A DNA stretch of 32,121 nucleotides, taken from Pseudomonas sp. PB120. Lineage in GTDB: Bacteria > Pseudomonadota > Gammaproteobacteria > Pseudomonadales > Pseudomonadaceae. The position numbers were made by a program, and so were the translations under genes. The stretch's first letter is position 1; each line of letters begins with the position of its first letter. Positions 1-7,398 of the stretch are shown here, one piece after another. The stretch lies in assembly GCF_009761815.1 (NCBI RefSeq), contig NZ_RWIN01000158.1, positions 1 through 32,121 of the forward strand, read 5' to 3'. The notes below the pieces were generated by a model. That model ran no database searches, had not been told where the DNA came from, and saw only the letters and a list, made by a program, of their open reading frames with translations.

Positions 1-93
1 AGATCAAAATCAAAAGCGGCAAGCGAGCTACCGCTCGGCTTGTTGAGTGGTTAAAAGCGGTTGTGTGCTCAATCTGCTTTGCTCTTCGCTCTT

Positions 94-195
94 CTGTAGG
101 AGCGAGCTTGCTCGCGAAAAACGTCCAGACAACGCGTTAATTCAGACATCCCGCGTCATCGTTCACGACCATCGCAAGCAAGCTAGCTCCTACAG
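94..195. repeat. REPIN, class A (TGTAGGAGCGAGCTTGCTCG)
   Basis: Two inverted REP sequences bound this element: TGTAGGAGCGAGCTTGCTCG on the left and the inverse of the same motif ending TCCTACAG on the right. The right copy has decayed slightly (CAAGCAAGCTAGCTCC). The interior CCGCGTCATCGTT is also found in the class A copies at 5117-5228 and 8854-8959. REP doublets of this kind are known in the P. fluorescens group and are mobilised by RAYT transposases; no RAYT gene is in the window. Confidence 0.85.
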
Positions 196-262
196 TTGAT
201 CGCGTTGCAGACGAAGGCGGCCTGCCAGCCGACCAATGTCTGGCAGATGTACCCCGTTCAAT

Positions 263-290
263 GTGGGAGTGAGCCTGCTCGCGATAGCGG
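263..290. repeat. Single REP, class B (TGTGGGAGTGAGCCTGCTCG)
   Basis: A lone palindromic REP reads TGTGGGAGTGAGCCTGCTCG followed by CGATAGCGG. It has no inverted partner nearby. It belongs to the same class as 6081-6175 and 13201-13228. It lies in the untranscribed region downstream of the SIMPL gene. Confidence 0.8.
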
Positions 291-334
291 TTGCTCAAAC
301 ACTACGAGAATTGGCTGTCATTAAAGGGTGCAAT

Positions 335-365
335 AAAAAACGGCGATCACTTCAATGATCGCCGT
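335..365 (-). terminator. Rho-independent terminator of the SIMPL-domain gene
   Basis: Read on the minus strand, a perfect 10-bp stem (ACGGCGATCA / TGATCGCCGT, positions 340-349 and 356-365) with a 6-nt loop is followed directly by a run of T (complement of the A run at 335-340). It sits 22 bases beyond the stop codon of the gene at 387-1103. Confidence 0.9.
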
Positions 366-386
366 TCTGGTGTCCGGGTTACCGGA

Positions 387-1103
387 TCAAGGCATCAAAA
401 CTTCAATCGCCCCATCCGCGGTCATGCTGACCTGGCTGGTGCCCGCCTCGACTTCAGGCGTCACTGGCGCGGCATCCATGCTCGCCGCTTTCATCATCAT
501 CGGCCCGCGCATGTACGGTTGTGGATAACCGTTGCTGTTGAGGTTCAGGTTGACGATTTTGTAGCCCTTGCCGCCCAGCGCATCGGTCGCCAGTTGCGCG
601 CGGGCCTTGAAGGCGGTCACGGCGTCTTTGAGCAGCGCGTCTTCGCTGGCCTTGCGGGTAGGTGTGGCGATGGCGAAGTCCATGCCGCCCATTTTCAGGT
701 CGGTCAGCAGTTCGCCGGTCAGCTTGGACAGGGCTGCGAAGTCGGAGCTTTCCAGGCGCAGTTCGGCGCGTTCACGCCAGCCGGTGATTTTCTGGCCCTT
801 GGTGTCGTAGATCGGGTAGCTGTTGCGGCTGCCCTGGCGCAGGGTGATGTCTTTGACCTGTTTGGCCTGGGCCAGCGCCTTGTTCATGGTGGTGCTGACG
901 TCGGCGGCGAGTTTGGCCGGGTCGGTGTTTTGTTCTTCGGTGTAGAGGGTCACGATCATCAGGTCGCGGGCGACTTCCTGACTGACTTCGGCGCGCAGGG
1001 AAATCTGGTTGTAATGCAGTTCGTCAGCGGCCAGGGCCGGGAGGCTGGCGACCGTGCCAACGCTGAGGGCGAGAAGGGCGGCGCTGCGGCGGAAAGTGTG
1101 CAT
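387..1103 (-). CDS. Periplasmic SIMPL-domain (DUF541) protein
   Basis: This 238-residue protein has a classical signal peptide (basic MHTFRR, hydrophobic core, likely cleavage after ALA near residue 25), so it should be exported to the periplasm. The mature part matches the SIMPL/DUF541 family, the group that includes E. coli YggE, which has been linked to oxidative stress defence. Typical family features are the early strand QISLRAEVSQEVARD, the central TGWRERAELRL segment and a long helix with many Ala residues. The start is fixed by AAGGAG about 8 bases upstream of the ATG. The gene is monocistronic with its own terminator at 335-365. No enzymatic residues are recognisable, and the precise role is unknown in the family as a whole. 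Confidence 0.9.
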   Translation of the reverse strand: MHTFRRSAALLALSVGTVASLPALAADELHYNQISLRAEVSQEVARDLMIVTLYTEEQNTDPAKLAADVSTTMNKALAQAKQVKDITLRQGSRNSYPIYDTKGQKITGWRERAELRLESSDFAALSKLTGELLTDLKMGGMDFAIATPTRKASEDALLKDAVTAFKARAQLATDALGGKGYKIVNLNLNSNGYPQPYMRGPMMMKAASMDAAPVTPEVEAGTSQVSMTADGAIEVLMP

Positions 1104-1461
1104 GAAAACTCCTTGGACGATGCGCAGGGGTTAGGTCCGAGCCTGCGTGAAACCATCAGACTCTAGCTTCAATGATCCGGTTCGCACAGTTACAACTTCT
1201 ATACAGATAGATCGCACGTGACCCTGTGGCGAGGGAGCTTGCTCCCGCTGGACTGCGAAGCAGGCCCAACCCAGGCTGCAGAATCGTGAGATCAGTTATA
1301 CGACTGCTGCGCAGCCGAGCGGGAGCAAGCTCCCTCGCCACAGTTTCACGCTCCATTTATCCGTCTCGCCGCCATGTGGTCGTTTGCCGCACTTTCGCCT
1401 GTGACGGCGTGGCTTGGTTATACTCCATCCGATCCGCCTGGAGCGCTCATCAGGAGAGCTC
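1104..1461. other. Divergent intergenic region between the SIMPL gene and roxS
   Basis: This 358-base gap must carry both divergent promoters. Its middle is a class C REPIN (1224-1343). A TATACT hexamer at 1419-1424, about 38 bases before the roxS start, is a plausible -10 element, but I see no good -35 at the right distance. I see no convincing promoter for the minus-strand gene. Confidence 0.4.
1224..1343. repeat. REPIN, class C (TGTGGCGAGGGAGCTTGCTC)
   Basis: Inverted ends TGTGGCGAGGGAGCTTGCTC and its reverse complement bound a roughly 120-base element. The interior contains ACGACTGCTGCGCAGCCG (1300-1317), which recurs almost exactly inside the long inverted repeat at 27570-27706. A second class C element lies at 11952-12042. 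Confidence 0.85.
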
Positions 1462-2724
1462 ATGCTCGCCCCCGTTCAAATCACTTCCGCGACTCGCCAG
1501 AACCTCTGGCGGCTGACGTTCATCCGCACATTGGTATTGGCCGCCCAGGCTGGTTCTGTAGGCCTGGCCTACTGGCTCGAATTGCTGCCACTGCCCTGGT
1601 TTCAACTGGCCGCGACCCTCGGTTGCTCGATGTTGCTGTGCGCATTCACGGCCATCCGCCTGCGCACTACATGGCCGGTCACCGAACTCGAATACGCCGT
1701 GCAACTGGCCTGCGATCTGTTTATCCACAGTGCCTTGCTGTACTTCTCCGGTGGTTCGACCAACCCCTTCGTCTCTTATTACCTGGTGCCGCTGACCATC
1801 GCCGCCGTGACGCTGCCGTGGCGCTATTCGGTGATTCTGTCGGGCATCGCGTTGACGATGTACACCTTGCTGCTGGCGCGCTTCTACCCGCTGCAAACCT
1901 TCCCGATCGCTCGGGAAAACCTGCAGGTGTATGGGATGTGGCTGAGTTTCGCCCTGGCCGCCGCGGTGATCACTTTTTTTGCCGCACGCATGGCCGAAGA
2001 GCTGCGCCGTCAGGAAGAGCTGCGCGCCATCCGTCGTGAAGAAGGCCTGCGCGATCAGCAATTGCTGGCCGTCGCCACTCAGGCCGCGGGCGCCGCCCAT
2101 GAACTGGGGACGCCGCTGGCAACCATGAGCGTATTGCTCAAGGAAATGCGTCAGGACCATCACGACCCGCTGTTGCAGGACGATCTGAGCGTGCTGCAAG
2201 ACCAGGTAAAACTTTGCAAAGAGACCTTGCAGCAGCTTGTTCGGGCGGCGGAGGCCAACCGTCGTCTCGCGGTGGAAATGCAGGACGTCACCGATTGGCT
2301 CGATGAAGCGCTGAACCGTTGGCACCTGATGCGCCCGGAGGCCAGTTACCGCTTCCAGCGTCTGGGCCAGGGCGCCGTGCCGCGCATGGCCCCGCCGCCG
2401 GACCTGACCCAGGCGCTGCTGAATTTGCTCAACAACGCCGCGGACGCGTGCCCCGAGGGGCTGCAAGTGACGCTGGACTGGAATGCCGAGGATTTGACCA
2501 TCAGCATCCGCGACCACGGCGCCGGCGTGCCGCTGGCCATTGCCGAACAGATCGGCAAACCGTTTTTTACCACCAAGGGCAAAGGTTTCGGCCTGGGCCT
2601 GTTTTTGAGCAAGGCCAGCGTGACACGCGCTGGCGGCTCAGTGAAACTCTACAGTCATGAGGAAGGCGGTACGCTCACCGAGCTGCGCCTGCCCCGTGTC
2701 GCCCGAGGAGACGAACATGAGTGA
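1462..2724 (+). CDS. roxS: RoxS/RegB/PrrB-type redox sensor histidine kinase
   Basis: This 420-residue membrane histidine kinase is expected to autophosphorylate and pass phosphate to the response regulator encoded just downstream. The N-terminal ~175 residues hold about six hydrophobic segments, with the RegB-family quinone-sensing motif GGSTNPF at 97-103. The H-box AAHELGTPLA places the phosphorylated His at 213. Cys252 (LCKETL) sits where RegB kinases carry their redox-active cysteine. The ATPase domain shows NLLNNAADAC (321-330), DHGAGVP and GLGLFLSK. The start at 1462 has CAGGAGAG just upstream; an in-frame TTG at 1414 would add 16 residues and lacks such a site. The stop overlaps the roxR start by 8 bases, implying coupling. 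In pseudomonads this pair responds to respiratory state and controls terminal oxidases. No senC/sco gene is adjacent here. Confidence 0.92.
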   Translation: MLAPVQITSATRQNLWRLTFIRTLVLAAQAGSVGLAYWLELLPLPWFQLAATLGCSMLLCAFTAIRLRTTWPVTELEYAVQLACDLFIHSALLYFSGGSTNPFVSYYLVPLTIAAVTLPWRYSVILSGIALTMYTLLLARFYPLQTFPIARENLQVYGMWLSFALAAAVITFFAARMAEELRRQEELRAIRREEGLRDQQLLAVATQAAGAAHELGTPLATMSVLLKEMRQDHHDPLLQDDLSVLQDQVKLCKETLQQLVRAAEANRRLAVEMQDVTDWLDEALNRWHLMRPEASYRFQRLGQGAVPRMAPPPDLTQALLNLLNNAADACPEGLQVTLDWNAEDLTISIRDHGAGVPLAIAEQIGKPFFTTKGKGFGLGLFLSKASVTRAGGSVKLYSHEEGGTLTELRLPRVARGDEHE

Positions 2725-3283
2725 CGAAATCCAAGTCGAAGGCGAAGGCGAAGAACTGCCGCATTTGCTGTTGGTAGACGACGACGCAACTTTTACCCGC
2801 GTAATGGCTCGCGCCATGGCCCGCCGTGGTTTTCGCGTCAGCACCGCTGGCTCCGCCGAAGAAGGCCTGACCATCGCCCAGGCCGACCTGCCGGATTACG
2901 CCGCGCTCGACCTGAAAATGGACGGCGACTCCGGCCTGGTGCTGCTGCCCAAGCTGTTGGAGCTGGACCCGGAAATGCGCGTGGTGATCCTCACCGGCTA
3001 TTCGAGCATTGCCACCGCCGTCGAAGCGATCAAGCGCGGCGCCTGCAATTACCTGTGCAAACCGGCAGACGCCGATGATGTGCTGGCTGCGTTGCTCTCC
3101 GAACACGCCGACCTCGACACCCTGGTGCCGGAAAACCCGATGTCGGTCGACCGCTTGCAGTGGGAACACATCCAGCGGGTGCTGACCGAGCACGAAGGCA
3201 ATATCTCCGCCACGGCCCGCGCCTTGGGCATGCACCGTCGCACGCTGCAGCGCAAACTGCAGAAGCGTCCCGTTCGTCGCTGA
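2717..3283 (+). CDS. roxR: RoxR/RegA/PrrA-type response regulator
   Basis: This 188-residue regulator has a receiver domain (about 15-130) with the acidic pair Asp21/Asp22, the phosphoacceptor Asp65 (ALDLKMDG), Thr93 (ILTGYS) and Lys115. A short linker leads to a Fis-type helix-turn-helix at about 150-185 (ISATARALGMHRRTLQRKLQ). That recognition helix is the hallmark of the RegA/PrrA/ActR/RoxR group. The ATG at 2717 has GAGGAG 6-7 bases upstream and lies inside the end of roxS. A strong terminator follows at 3324-3368. With RoxS it should form a redox-responsive circuit acting on respiratory genes elsewhere. Confidence 0.93.
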   Translation: MSDEIQVEGEGEELPHLLLVDDDATFTRVMARAMARRGFRVSTAGSAEEGLTIAQADLPDYAALDLKMDGDSGLVLLPKLLELDPEMRVVILTGYSSIATAVEAIKRGACNYLCKPADADDVLAALLSEHADLDTLVPENPMSVDRLQWEHIQRVLTEHEGNISATARALGMHRRTLQRKLQKRPVRR

Positions 3284-3323
3284 ACCTGCGCTGAACGAAT
3301 GCCGGCCGTGCCTCGCGACAAAC

Positions 3324-3368
3324 CGAACCGATCATCTATGATCGGTTCGTGCGCTTTCTTTTCTTTAT
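3324..3368 (+). terminator. Rho-independent terminator after roxSR
   Basis: An 11-bp perfect stem (CGAACCGATCA at 3324-3334, TGATCGGTTCG at 3339-3349) with loop TCTA is followed by the T-rich tract GCTTTCTTTTCTTT. It ends the roxSR transcript just before the ABC transporter gene, which must therefore have its own promoter or depend on readthrough. Confidence 0.85.
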
Positions 3369-3380
3369 CGAGCCTTATCC

Positions 3381-5108
3381 ATGAATCAGAACGCTGAATA
3401 TTCCGCGGTCAACGATGCGGTGTCCGGGCAGTTTTTTCGCAAAGTCTGGGCGATGACCGCGCCCTACTGGCGCAGCGAGGAGAAGGGCAAGGCCTGGACG
3501 CTGCTGATCGCGGTGATTGCGCTGTCGCTGGTCAGCGTGGGTATCTCGGTGTGGTTCAACACCTGGTACAAGGACTTCTACAACGCCCTGCAAAAGAAAG
3601 ACGAGGCGGCATTCTGGCAGTTGATTCTGTATTTCTGCGCGATTGCGGCAGTGGCGATTGTCGGTGCGGTGTACCGGCTCTACCTGACCCAGATGCTGAC
3701 CATCCGCTGGCGGGCATGGCTCACCGAGAAGTATTTTTCCCGTTGGCTCGCCGACAAGAATTACTACCGGCTTGAGGCGGGGGGCTACACCGACAACCCG
3801 GACCAACGGATTTCCGAAGACCTCAACAACTTCACTTCGAACACGTTGGAGCTTGGCATTGGTTTGCTTCGCAACATTGTCAGCCTGGTGTCGTTCTCGA
3901 TCATTCTGTGGGGTGTGTCGGGCAGCATTGAAGTCGGGGGCGTCACCATTCCCGGCTACATGTTCTGGTGCGTACTGATTTATGCGGTGGTGGGCAGTTG
4001 GCTGACGCATTTGATCGGTCGCCGCTTGATCGGCCTGAACAACCAACAACAACGCTTTGAAGCCGACCTGCGTTTCTCCATGGTGCGGATTCGCGAGAAT
4101 GCCGAAAGTATTGCGCTGTACAACGGCGAACCGAACGAACATCGTCGCTTGAGCAGTCGCTTCGGGATGGTCTGGCATAACTTCTGGGACATCATGAAGG
4201 TGTCCAAGCGCCTGACCTTCTTCACCGCCGGTTACAGCCAGGCGGCCATCATCTTTCCGTTCATCGTCGCGTCGCCGCGTTACTTGTCCGGCAAGATCGA
4301 ACTCGGCGAACTGATGCAAATCAGCTCGGCGTTCGGCAATGTGCAGGAAAGTTTCAGCTGGTTTATCAGTGCGTACCAGAGCCTCGCTGCCTGGCGCGCT
4401 ACCTGTGATCGTCTGCTGAGTTTCCGCCAGGCGATGACCGACAACGAAGACCGCGCGCCGGCCATCGACGTGCAGAATCAGGGGAGTGCATTGAAAGTGC
4501 ATAACCTGGGCCTTGACCTTGCTGACGGTCGTCACCTGCTGACCAATGCCGACATGACGGTGGAAGAGGGCGAGCGGGTCATGCTCAGCGGCCGTTCCGG
4601 CAGCGGCAAGTCGACCCTGTTGCGGGCGATGGGACACCTGTGGCCGACGGGGCACGGCAGCATTCGTCTTCCAGTGGGGCGTTACCTGTTCCTGCCGCAA
4701 AAACCTTATTTGCCGATCGGAACCCTGCGCGAAGTACTGAGTTATCCACAGGCTGGCGATACCTACCAGACCGAGCGATATGTGCACGTACTGGAAACCT
4801 GCCGTTTGCCGCATCTGGTCGGGCGTCTGGACGAAGCCAATCACTGGCAGCGGATGTTGTCGCCGGGTGAGCAGCAACGTCTGGCCTTCGCTCGCGCGCT
4901 GCTGTATGCGCCGCAATGGCTGTACATGGATGAAGCGACTTCGGCGATGGATGAAGAAGACGAAGCGTCGCTGTACCAGGCCTTGATCGATGAATTGCCG
5001 GGGCTGAGCATTGTCAGCGTTGGGCACCGCAGCAGCCTCAAGCGCTTCCATCCTAGGCATGTGCGTATCGACAATGGGCATTTGGTGGACCAGACCGTAA
5101 CCGCCTGA
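3381..5108 (+). CDS. ABC transporter, fused permease/ATPase (SbmA/BacA-YddA family)
   Basis: This 575-residue half transporter should work as a homodimer in the inner membrane. The N-terminal ~330 residues contain about six membrane helices of the ABC_membrane_2 type (SbmA/BacA, YddA, peroxisomal ABCD), including the typical NTWYKDFYNALQKKD and NPDQRISED segments. The nucleotide-binding domain has Walker A SGRSGSGKST (about 402-412), Q-loop FLPQKPYLP, signature LSPGEQQRLAFARALL (about 493-508), Walker B LYMDEATSAMD (about 514-524) and the switch His in SVGHRS. Relatives import vitamin B12, antimicrobial peptides or very-long-chain acyl compounds; the substrate cannot be read from sequence. 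Only a weak ribosome site (GAG) precedes the ATG. The gene stands alone between the roxSR terminator and a REPIN. Confidence 0.9.
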   Translation: MNQNAEYSAVNDAVSGQFFRKVWAMTAPYWRSEEKGKAWTLLIAVIALSLVSVGISVWFNTWYKDFYNALQKKDEAAFWQLILYFCAIAAVAIVGAVYRLYLTQMLTIRWRAWLTEKYFSRWLADKNYYRLEAGGYTDNPDQRISEDLNNFTSNTLELGIGLLRNIVSLVSFSIILWGVSGSIEVGGVTIPGYMFWCVLIYAVVGSWLTHLIGRRLIGLNNQQQRFEADLRFSMVRIRENAESIALYNGEPNEHRRLSSRFGMVWHNFWDIMKVSKRLTFFTAGYSQAAIIFPFIVASPRYLSGKIELGELMQISSAFGNVQESFSWFISAYQSLAAWRATCDRLLSFRQAMTDNEDRAPAIDVQNQGSALKVHNLGLDLADGRHLLTNADMTVEEGERVMLSGRSGSGKSTLLRAMGHLWPTGHGSIRLPVGRYLFLPQKPYLPIGTLREVLSYPQAGDTYQTERYVHVLETCRLPHLVGRLDEANHWQRMLSPGEQQRLAFARALLYAPQWLYMDEATSAMDEEDEASLYQALIDELPGLSIVSVGHRSSLKRFHPRHVRIDNGHLVDQTVTA

Positions 5109-5116
5109 TCACCGCG

Positions 5117-5228
5117 CCCCCTTGTAGGAGCAAGCTTGCTCGCGAAGGTCTCGAGGTCGCGAAGCTCAGCCTGATGCCCCGCGTCATCGTTGACGACCAT
5201 CGCGAGCAAGCTCGCTCCTACAGGGGGG
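5117..5228. repeat. REPIN, class A
   Basis: Inverted ends TTGTAGGAGCAAGCTTGCTCG and the inverse ending CTCGCTCCTACAG flank a conserved interior with CAGCCTGAT and CCGCGTCATCGTTGAC. The interior and right end are nearly identical to the copy at 8854-8959. It lies just 3' of the ABC transporter gene and ends about 5 bases before the proposed operator of the downstream regulator. Confidence 0.85.
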
Positions 5229-5232
5229 GCAG

Positions 5233-5246
5233 GGTGATCGTACAAC
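5233..5246. promoter_or_regulatory. Candidate operator for the FadR-type regulator (autoregulation)
   Basis: GGTGATCGTACAAC is the reverse complement of GTTGTACGATCACC, which matches 13 of 14 bases with GTTGTACGATGACC at 6348-6361 in front of kdgD. It sits about 54 bases upstream of the regulator start. The TTGTAC/GTACAA core resembles sites of FadR-subfamily GntR proteins. Shared presence in the two promoter regions of one locus makes it a likely binding site, by inference. Confidence 0.6.
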
Positions 5247-5299
5247 CCGCATGAGATATGATGCGGTTTCAGCCGAATTTTTCGAGACAGACGTTCACC

Positions 5300-6049
5300 A
5301 TGGAAAACCCGATCGACGCACCTCGCCTCCCTCGCAAGCGCCGCAGCCTCGCTCAGGAACTGGTGACGGTGCTGTCCGAGCAAATCCGCGATGGCCACCT
5401 CAAACGTGGCGACAAATTGCCCACCGAGTCGGCGATCATGGATGCCCATGGCGTCAGCCGCACCGTGGTGCGCGAAGCGATCTCCCGTTTGCAGGCGGCG
5501 GGGCAGGTGGAAACCCGCCACGGCATCGGCACGTTCGTGCTCGACACCCCAAGCCCGAGCGGTTTCCGCATCGACCCGGCGACCGTGGTGACCCTGCGCG
5601 ATGTGCTGGCGATCCTGGAACTGCGGATCAGCCTCGAAGTGGAATCCGCCGGCCTTGCCGCGCAACGCCGCAGCCCCGAGCAGTTGGCGTTGATGCGCGC
5701 GGCACTGGACGCGCTGAACGAAAGCGCGGCTCATGCCAGCGATGCGGTGGCGTCGGACTTCCAGTTTCACCTGCAAATCGCTCTGTCGACCGGCAACCGC
5801 TATTTCACCGACATCATGACCCACCTGGGCACCAGCATCATTCCGCGCACCCGCCTCAACTCTGCGCGCCTGGCCCATGACGATCAGCAGCACTACATGG
5901 GTCGCCTGAGCCGTGAGCACGAAGAAATCTACGACGCGATTGCGCGCCAGGATTCCGATGCGGCGCGGGCAGCGATGCGCTTGCACCTGACCAACAGCCG
6001 CGAGCGGTTGCGTCATGCGCATGAAGAGGCCGAGGCGCAGCGGGGCTGA
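5300..6049 (+). CDS. FadR-subfamily GntR (FCD) regulator of the sugar-acid locus
   Basis: This 249-residue protein has an N-terminal winged helix (about 15-82; LPTESAIMDAHGVSRTVVRE and ETRHGIGTFV) and a C-terminal all-helical FCD ligand domain (about 100-235). The usual FCD metal/ligand quartet is present as Asp153, His157, His207 and His229. FCD regulators bind small organic acids and usually repress neighbouring catabolic genes, so galactarate, glucarate or a pathway intermediate is the probable effector. I chose the ATG at 5300 because MENPIDAPRLPRKRRS begins just before the winged helix; an in-frame ATG at 5261 would add 13 residues. Matching 14-base sites before this gene and before kdgD suggest autoregulation and control of the catabolic genes. 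Two REPs separate it from kdgD. Confidence 0.88.
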   Translation: MENPIDAPRLPRKRRSLAQELVTVLSEQIRDGHLKRGDKLPTESAIMDAHGVSRTVVREAISRLQAAGQVETRHGIGTFVLDTPSPSGFRIDPATVVTLRDVLAILELRISLEVESAGLAAQRRSPEQLALMRAALDALNESAAHASDAVASDFQFHLQIALSTGNRYFTDIMTHLGTSIIPRTRLNSARLAHDDQQHYMGRLSREHEEIYDAIARQDSDAARAAMRLHLTNSRERLRHAHEEAEAQRG

Positions 6050-6080
6050 GGTTTTCCGCTTAAGCTCTTTGTTGTCTGAT

Positions 6081-6175
6081 CTATCGCCATCGCGAGCAGG
6101 CTCGCTCCCACACGCCGTTGCACACAAAATCCGTGGTGCTGCGATCCCTTGTGGGAGCGAGCTTGCTCTCGATAG
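6081..6175. repeat. Inverted pair of class B REPs
   Basis: An inverse class B REP (CGCGAGCAGGCTCGCTCCCA, 6091-6110) is followed after about 37 bases by a forward one (TGTGGGAGCGAGCTTGCTCT, 6150-6169). Their arrangement is the reverse of that in the class A REPINs: the TGTGGG ends point inward. The rest of the 376-base gap 6050-6425 holds the kdgD promoter region at its right end and otherwise nothing I can name. Confidence 0.75.
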
Positions 6176-6329
6176 GGCCTCCCGCCATCTCGCAATAATT
6201 AAATACAACTTCACTCTTCCGACAACCGATCACTGGCAATTCAGGCTCTAAACCGGCATTTGCCTGCCCAAACCCCGCCGTTCCAACTGCCTCCCTAAAT
6301 GAAATTTGCACCCCAGCGATGAAATGCAG

Positions 6330-6357
6330 TTGACGGTTATTATTTAAGTTGTACGAT
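6330..6357 (+). promoter_or_regulatory. Candidate sigma-70 promoter of kdgD
   Basis: TTGACG (6330-6335) and TACGAT (6352-6357) are separated by 16 bases. The -10 hexamer lies inside the proposed operator (6348-6367), which would allow the regulator to block RNA polymerase directly. The kdgD ATG is 69 bases downstream of the -10. This is based on consensus matching only. Confidence 0.5.
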
Positions 6358-6367
6358 GACCTACAAC
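6348..6367. promoter_or_regulatory. Palindromic operator candidate upstream of kdgD
   Basis: GTTGTA (6348-6353) and TACAAC (6362-6367) form a perfect 6-bp inverted repeat around an 8-base spacer. Its left 14 bases match the site at 5233-5246 at 13 positions. Such TTGTA/TACAA palindromes are typical for FCD-type GntR regulators. It overlaps the proposed -10 element. Confidence 0.65.
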
Positions 6368-6425
6368 TCGGCCAAGCGCTGAATGCATTTCTCACACAAA
6401 CGTTGCTACCCAGGGTGTTCGAATA

Positions 6426-7337
6426 ATGAATCCACAAGAACTGAAGTCCATCCTCTCTTCCGGTCTGCTGTCTTTCCCGGTTACCGATTTCAATGCCCAG
6501 GGCGACTTCAATCGCGCTGGTTACATCAAGCGTCTCGAATGGCTGGCCCCATACGGCGCCTCGGCTCTGTTCGCCGCGGGCGGCACCGGTGAGTTCTTCT
6601 CTCTGGCGGCCAGCGAATATTCGGAAATCATCAAGACCGCCGTCGACACCTGCGAAACCAGCGTGCCGATCCTCGCCGGTGTTGGCGGTTCGACCCGTCA
6701 AGCCATCGAATACGCACAGGAAGCCGAGCGTCTGGGCGCCAAAGGCCTGTTGCTGCTGCCGCACTACCTGACTGAAGCCAGCCAGGACGGCGTTGCCGCC
6801 CACGTTGAAGCCGTGTGCAAATCGGTCAAAATCGGCGTAGTGGTTTACAACCGTAACGTTTGCCGCCTGACCGCGCCTTTGCTGGAACGCCTGGCCGAGC
6901 GCTGCCCGAACCTGATCGGCTACAAGGATGGCCTGGGCGATATCGAGTTGATGGTGTCGATCCGTCGCCGCCTCGGCGATCGCTTCAGCTACCTGGGTGG
7001 TTTGCCGACCGCTGAAGTCTACGCCGCGGCCTACAAGGCCCTGGGCGTTCCGGTTTACTCCTCGGCGGTGTTCAACTTCATCCCGAAAACCGCGATGGAT
7101 TTCTACCACGCCATCGCCCGCGAAGATCACGCCACCGTCGGCAAGATCATCGACGACTTCTTCCTGCCGTACCTGGACATCCGTAACCGCAAAGCCGGTT
7201 ACGCGGTGAGCATCGTCAAGGCCGGGGCAAAAATTGCCGGCTATGACGCAGGTCCTGTGCGTGCGCCGCTGACCGATCTGACGGGCGAAGAGTACGAAAT
7301 GCTCGCCGCGCTGATCGACAAGCAAGGTGCTCAGTAA
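6426..7337 (+). CDS. kdgD: 5-dehydro-4-deoxyglucarate dehydratase (EC 4.2.1.41)
   Basis: This 303-residue member of the DHDPS/N-acetylneuraminate lyase (TIM barrel) superfamily dehydrates and decarboxylates 5-dehydro-4-deoxy-D-glucarate to 2-oxoglutarate semialdehyde in the cytoplasm. The Schiff-base Lys167 is in LIGYKDGLGD, the catalytic Tyr141 in VVVYNRN, and the substrate-carboxylate loop AGGTGEF spans 51-57. Length and the YNRN motif fit KdgD rather than DapA. AGGGTG precedes the ATG by about 8 bases. A sigma-70-like promoter overlapped by a palindromic operator lies upstream, and a hairpin terminator follows the gene. Its place between an FCD regulator and a semialdehyde dehydrogenase, with garD downstream, supports the assignment. 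Confidence 0.94.
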   Translation: MNPQELKSILSSGLLSFPVTDFNAQGDFNRAGYIKRLEWLAPYGASALFAAGGTGEFFSLAASEYSEIIKTAVDTCETSVPILAGVGGSTRQAIEYAQEAERLGAKGLLLLPHYLTEASQDGVAAHVEAVCKSVKIGVVVYNRNVCRLTAPLLERLAERCPNLIGYKDGLGDIELMVSIRRRLGDRFSYLGGLPTAEVYAAAYKALGVPVYSSAVFNFIPKTAMDFYHAIAREDHATVGKIIDDFFLPYLDIRNRKAGYAVSIVKAGAKIAGYDAGPVRAPLTDLTGEEYEMLAALIDKQGAQ

Positions 7338-7352
7338 CACACCCGATTAAAT

Positions 7353-7380
7353 AAGGCCGCTGAGTGATCAGCGGCCTTTT
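7353..7380 (+). terminator. Hairpin with T tract between kdgD and the dehydrogenase gene
   Basis: AAGGCCGCTGA (7353-7363) and TCAGCGGCCTT (7368-7378) form a perfect 11-bp stem around GTGA, followed by TTTT then GCG. It has the form of an intrinsic terminator although the next gene of the pathway starts only 19 bases later. It probably reduces downstream expression or protects the kdgD mRNA 3' end. Confidence 0.75.
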
Positions 7381-7398
7381 GCGTGAGGAGACTTTCCA

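Larger units (their letters stand above)
1..334. other. Intergenic stretch without a gene, REP-containing
   Basis: I see no coding sequence here. The stretch holds one REPIN (94-195) and one single REP (263-290), listed separately. An imperfect small hairpin lies near 29-50. The rest shows no promoter or RNA that I can defend. The gene to its left lies outside the window. Confidence 0.6.

Noticed and set aside
3375..5081. 568-codon open frame on the minus strand opposite the ABC transporter gene
   Set aside because: It is the mirror of a GC-rich coding sequence. The translation is rich in His, Arg, Gln and Val without domain motifs, and the plus-strand protein has all ABC motifs.
4841..6214. 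457-codon minus-strand open frame across a REPIN and the regulator gene
   Set aside because: It runs through a palindromic repeat and the antisense of two genes; no family resemblance and no credible ribosome site.
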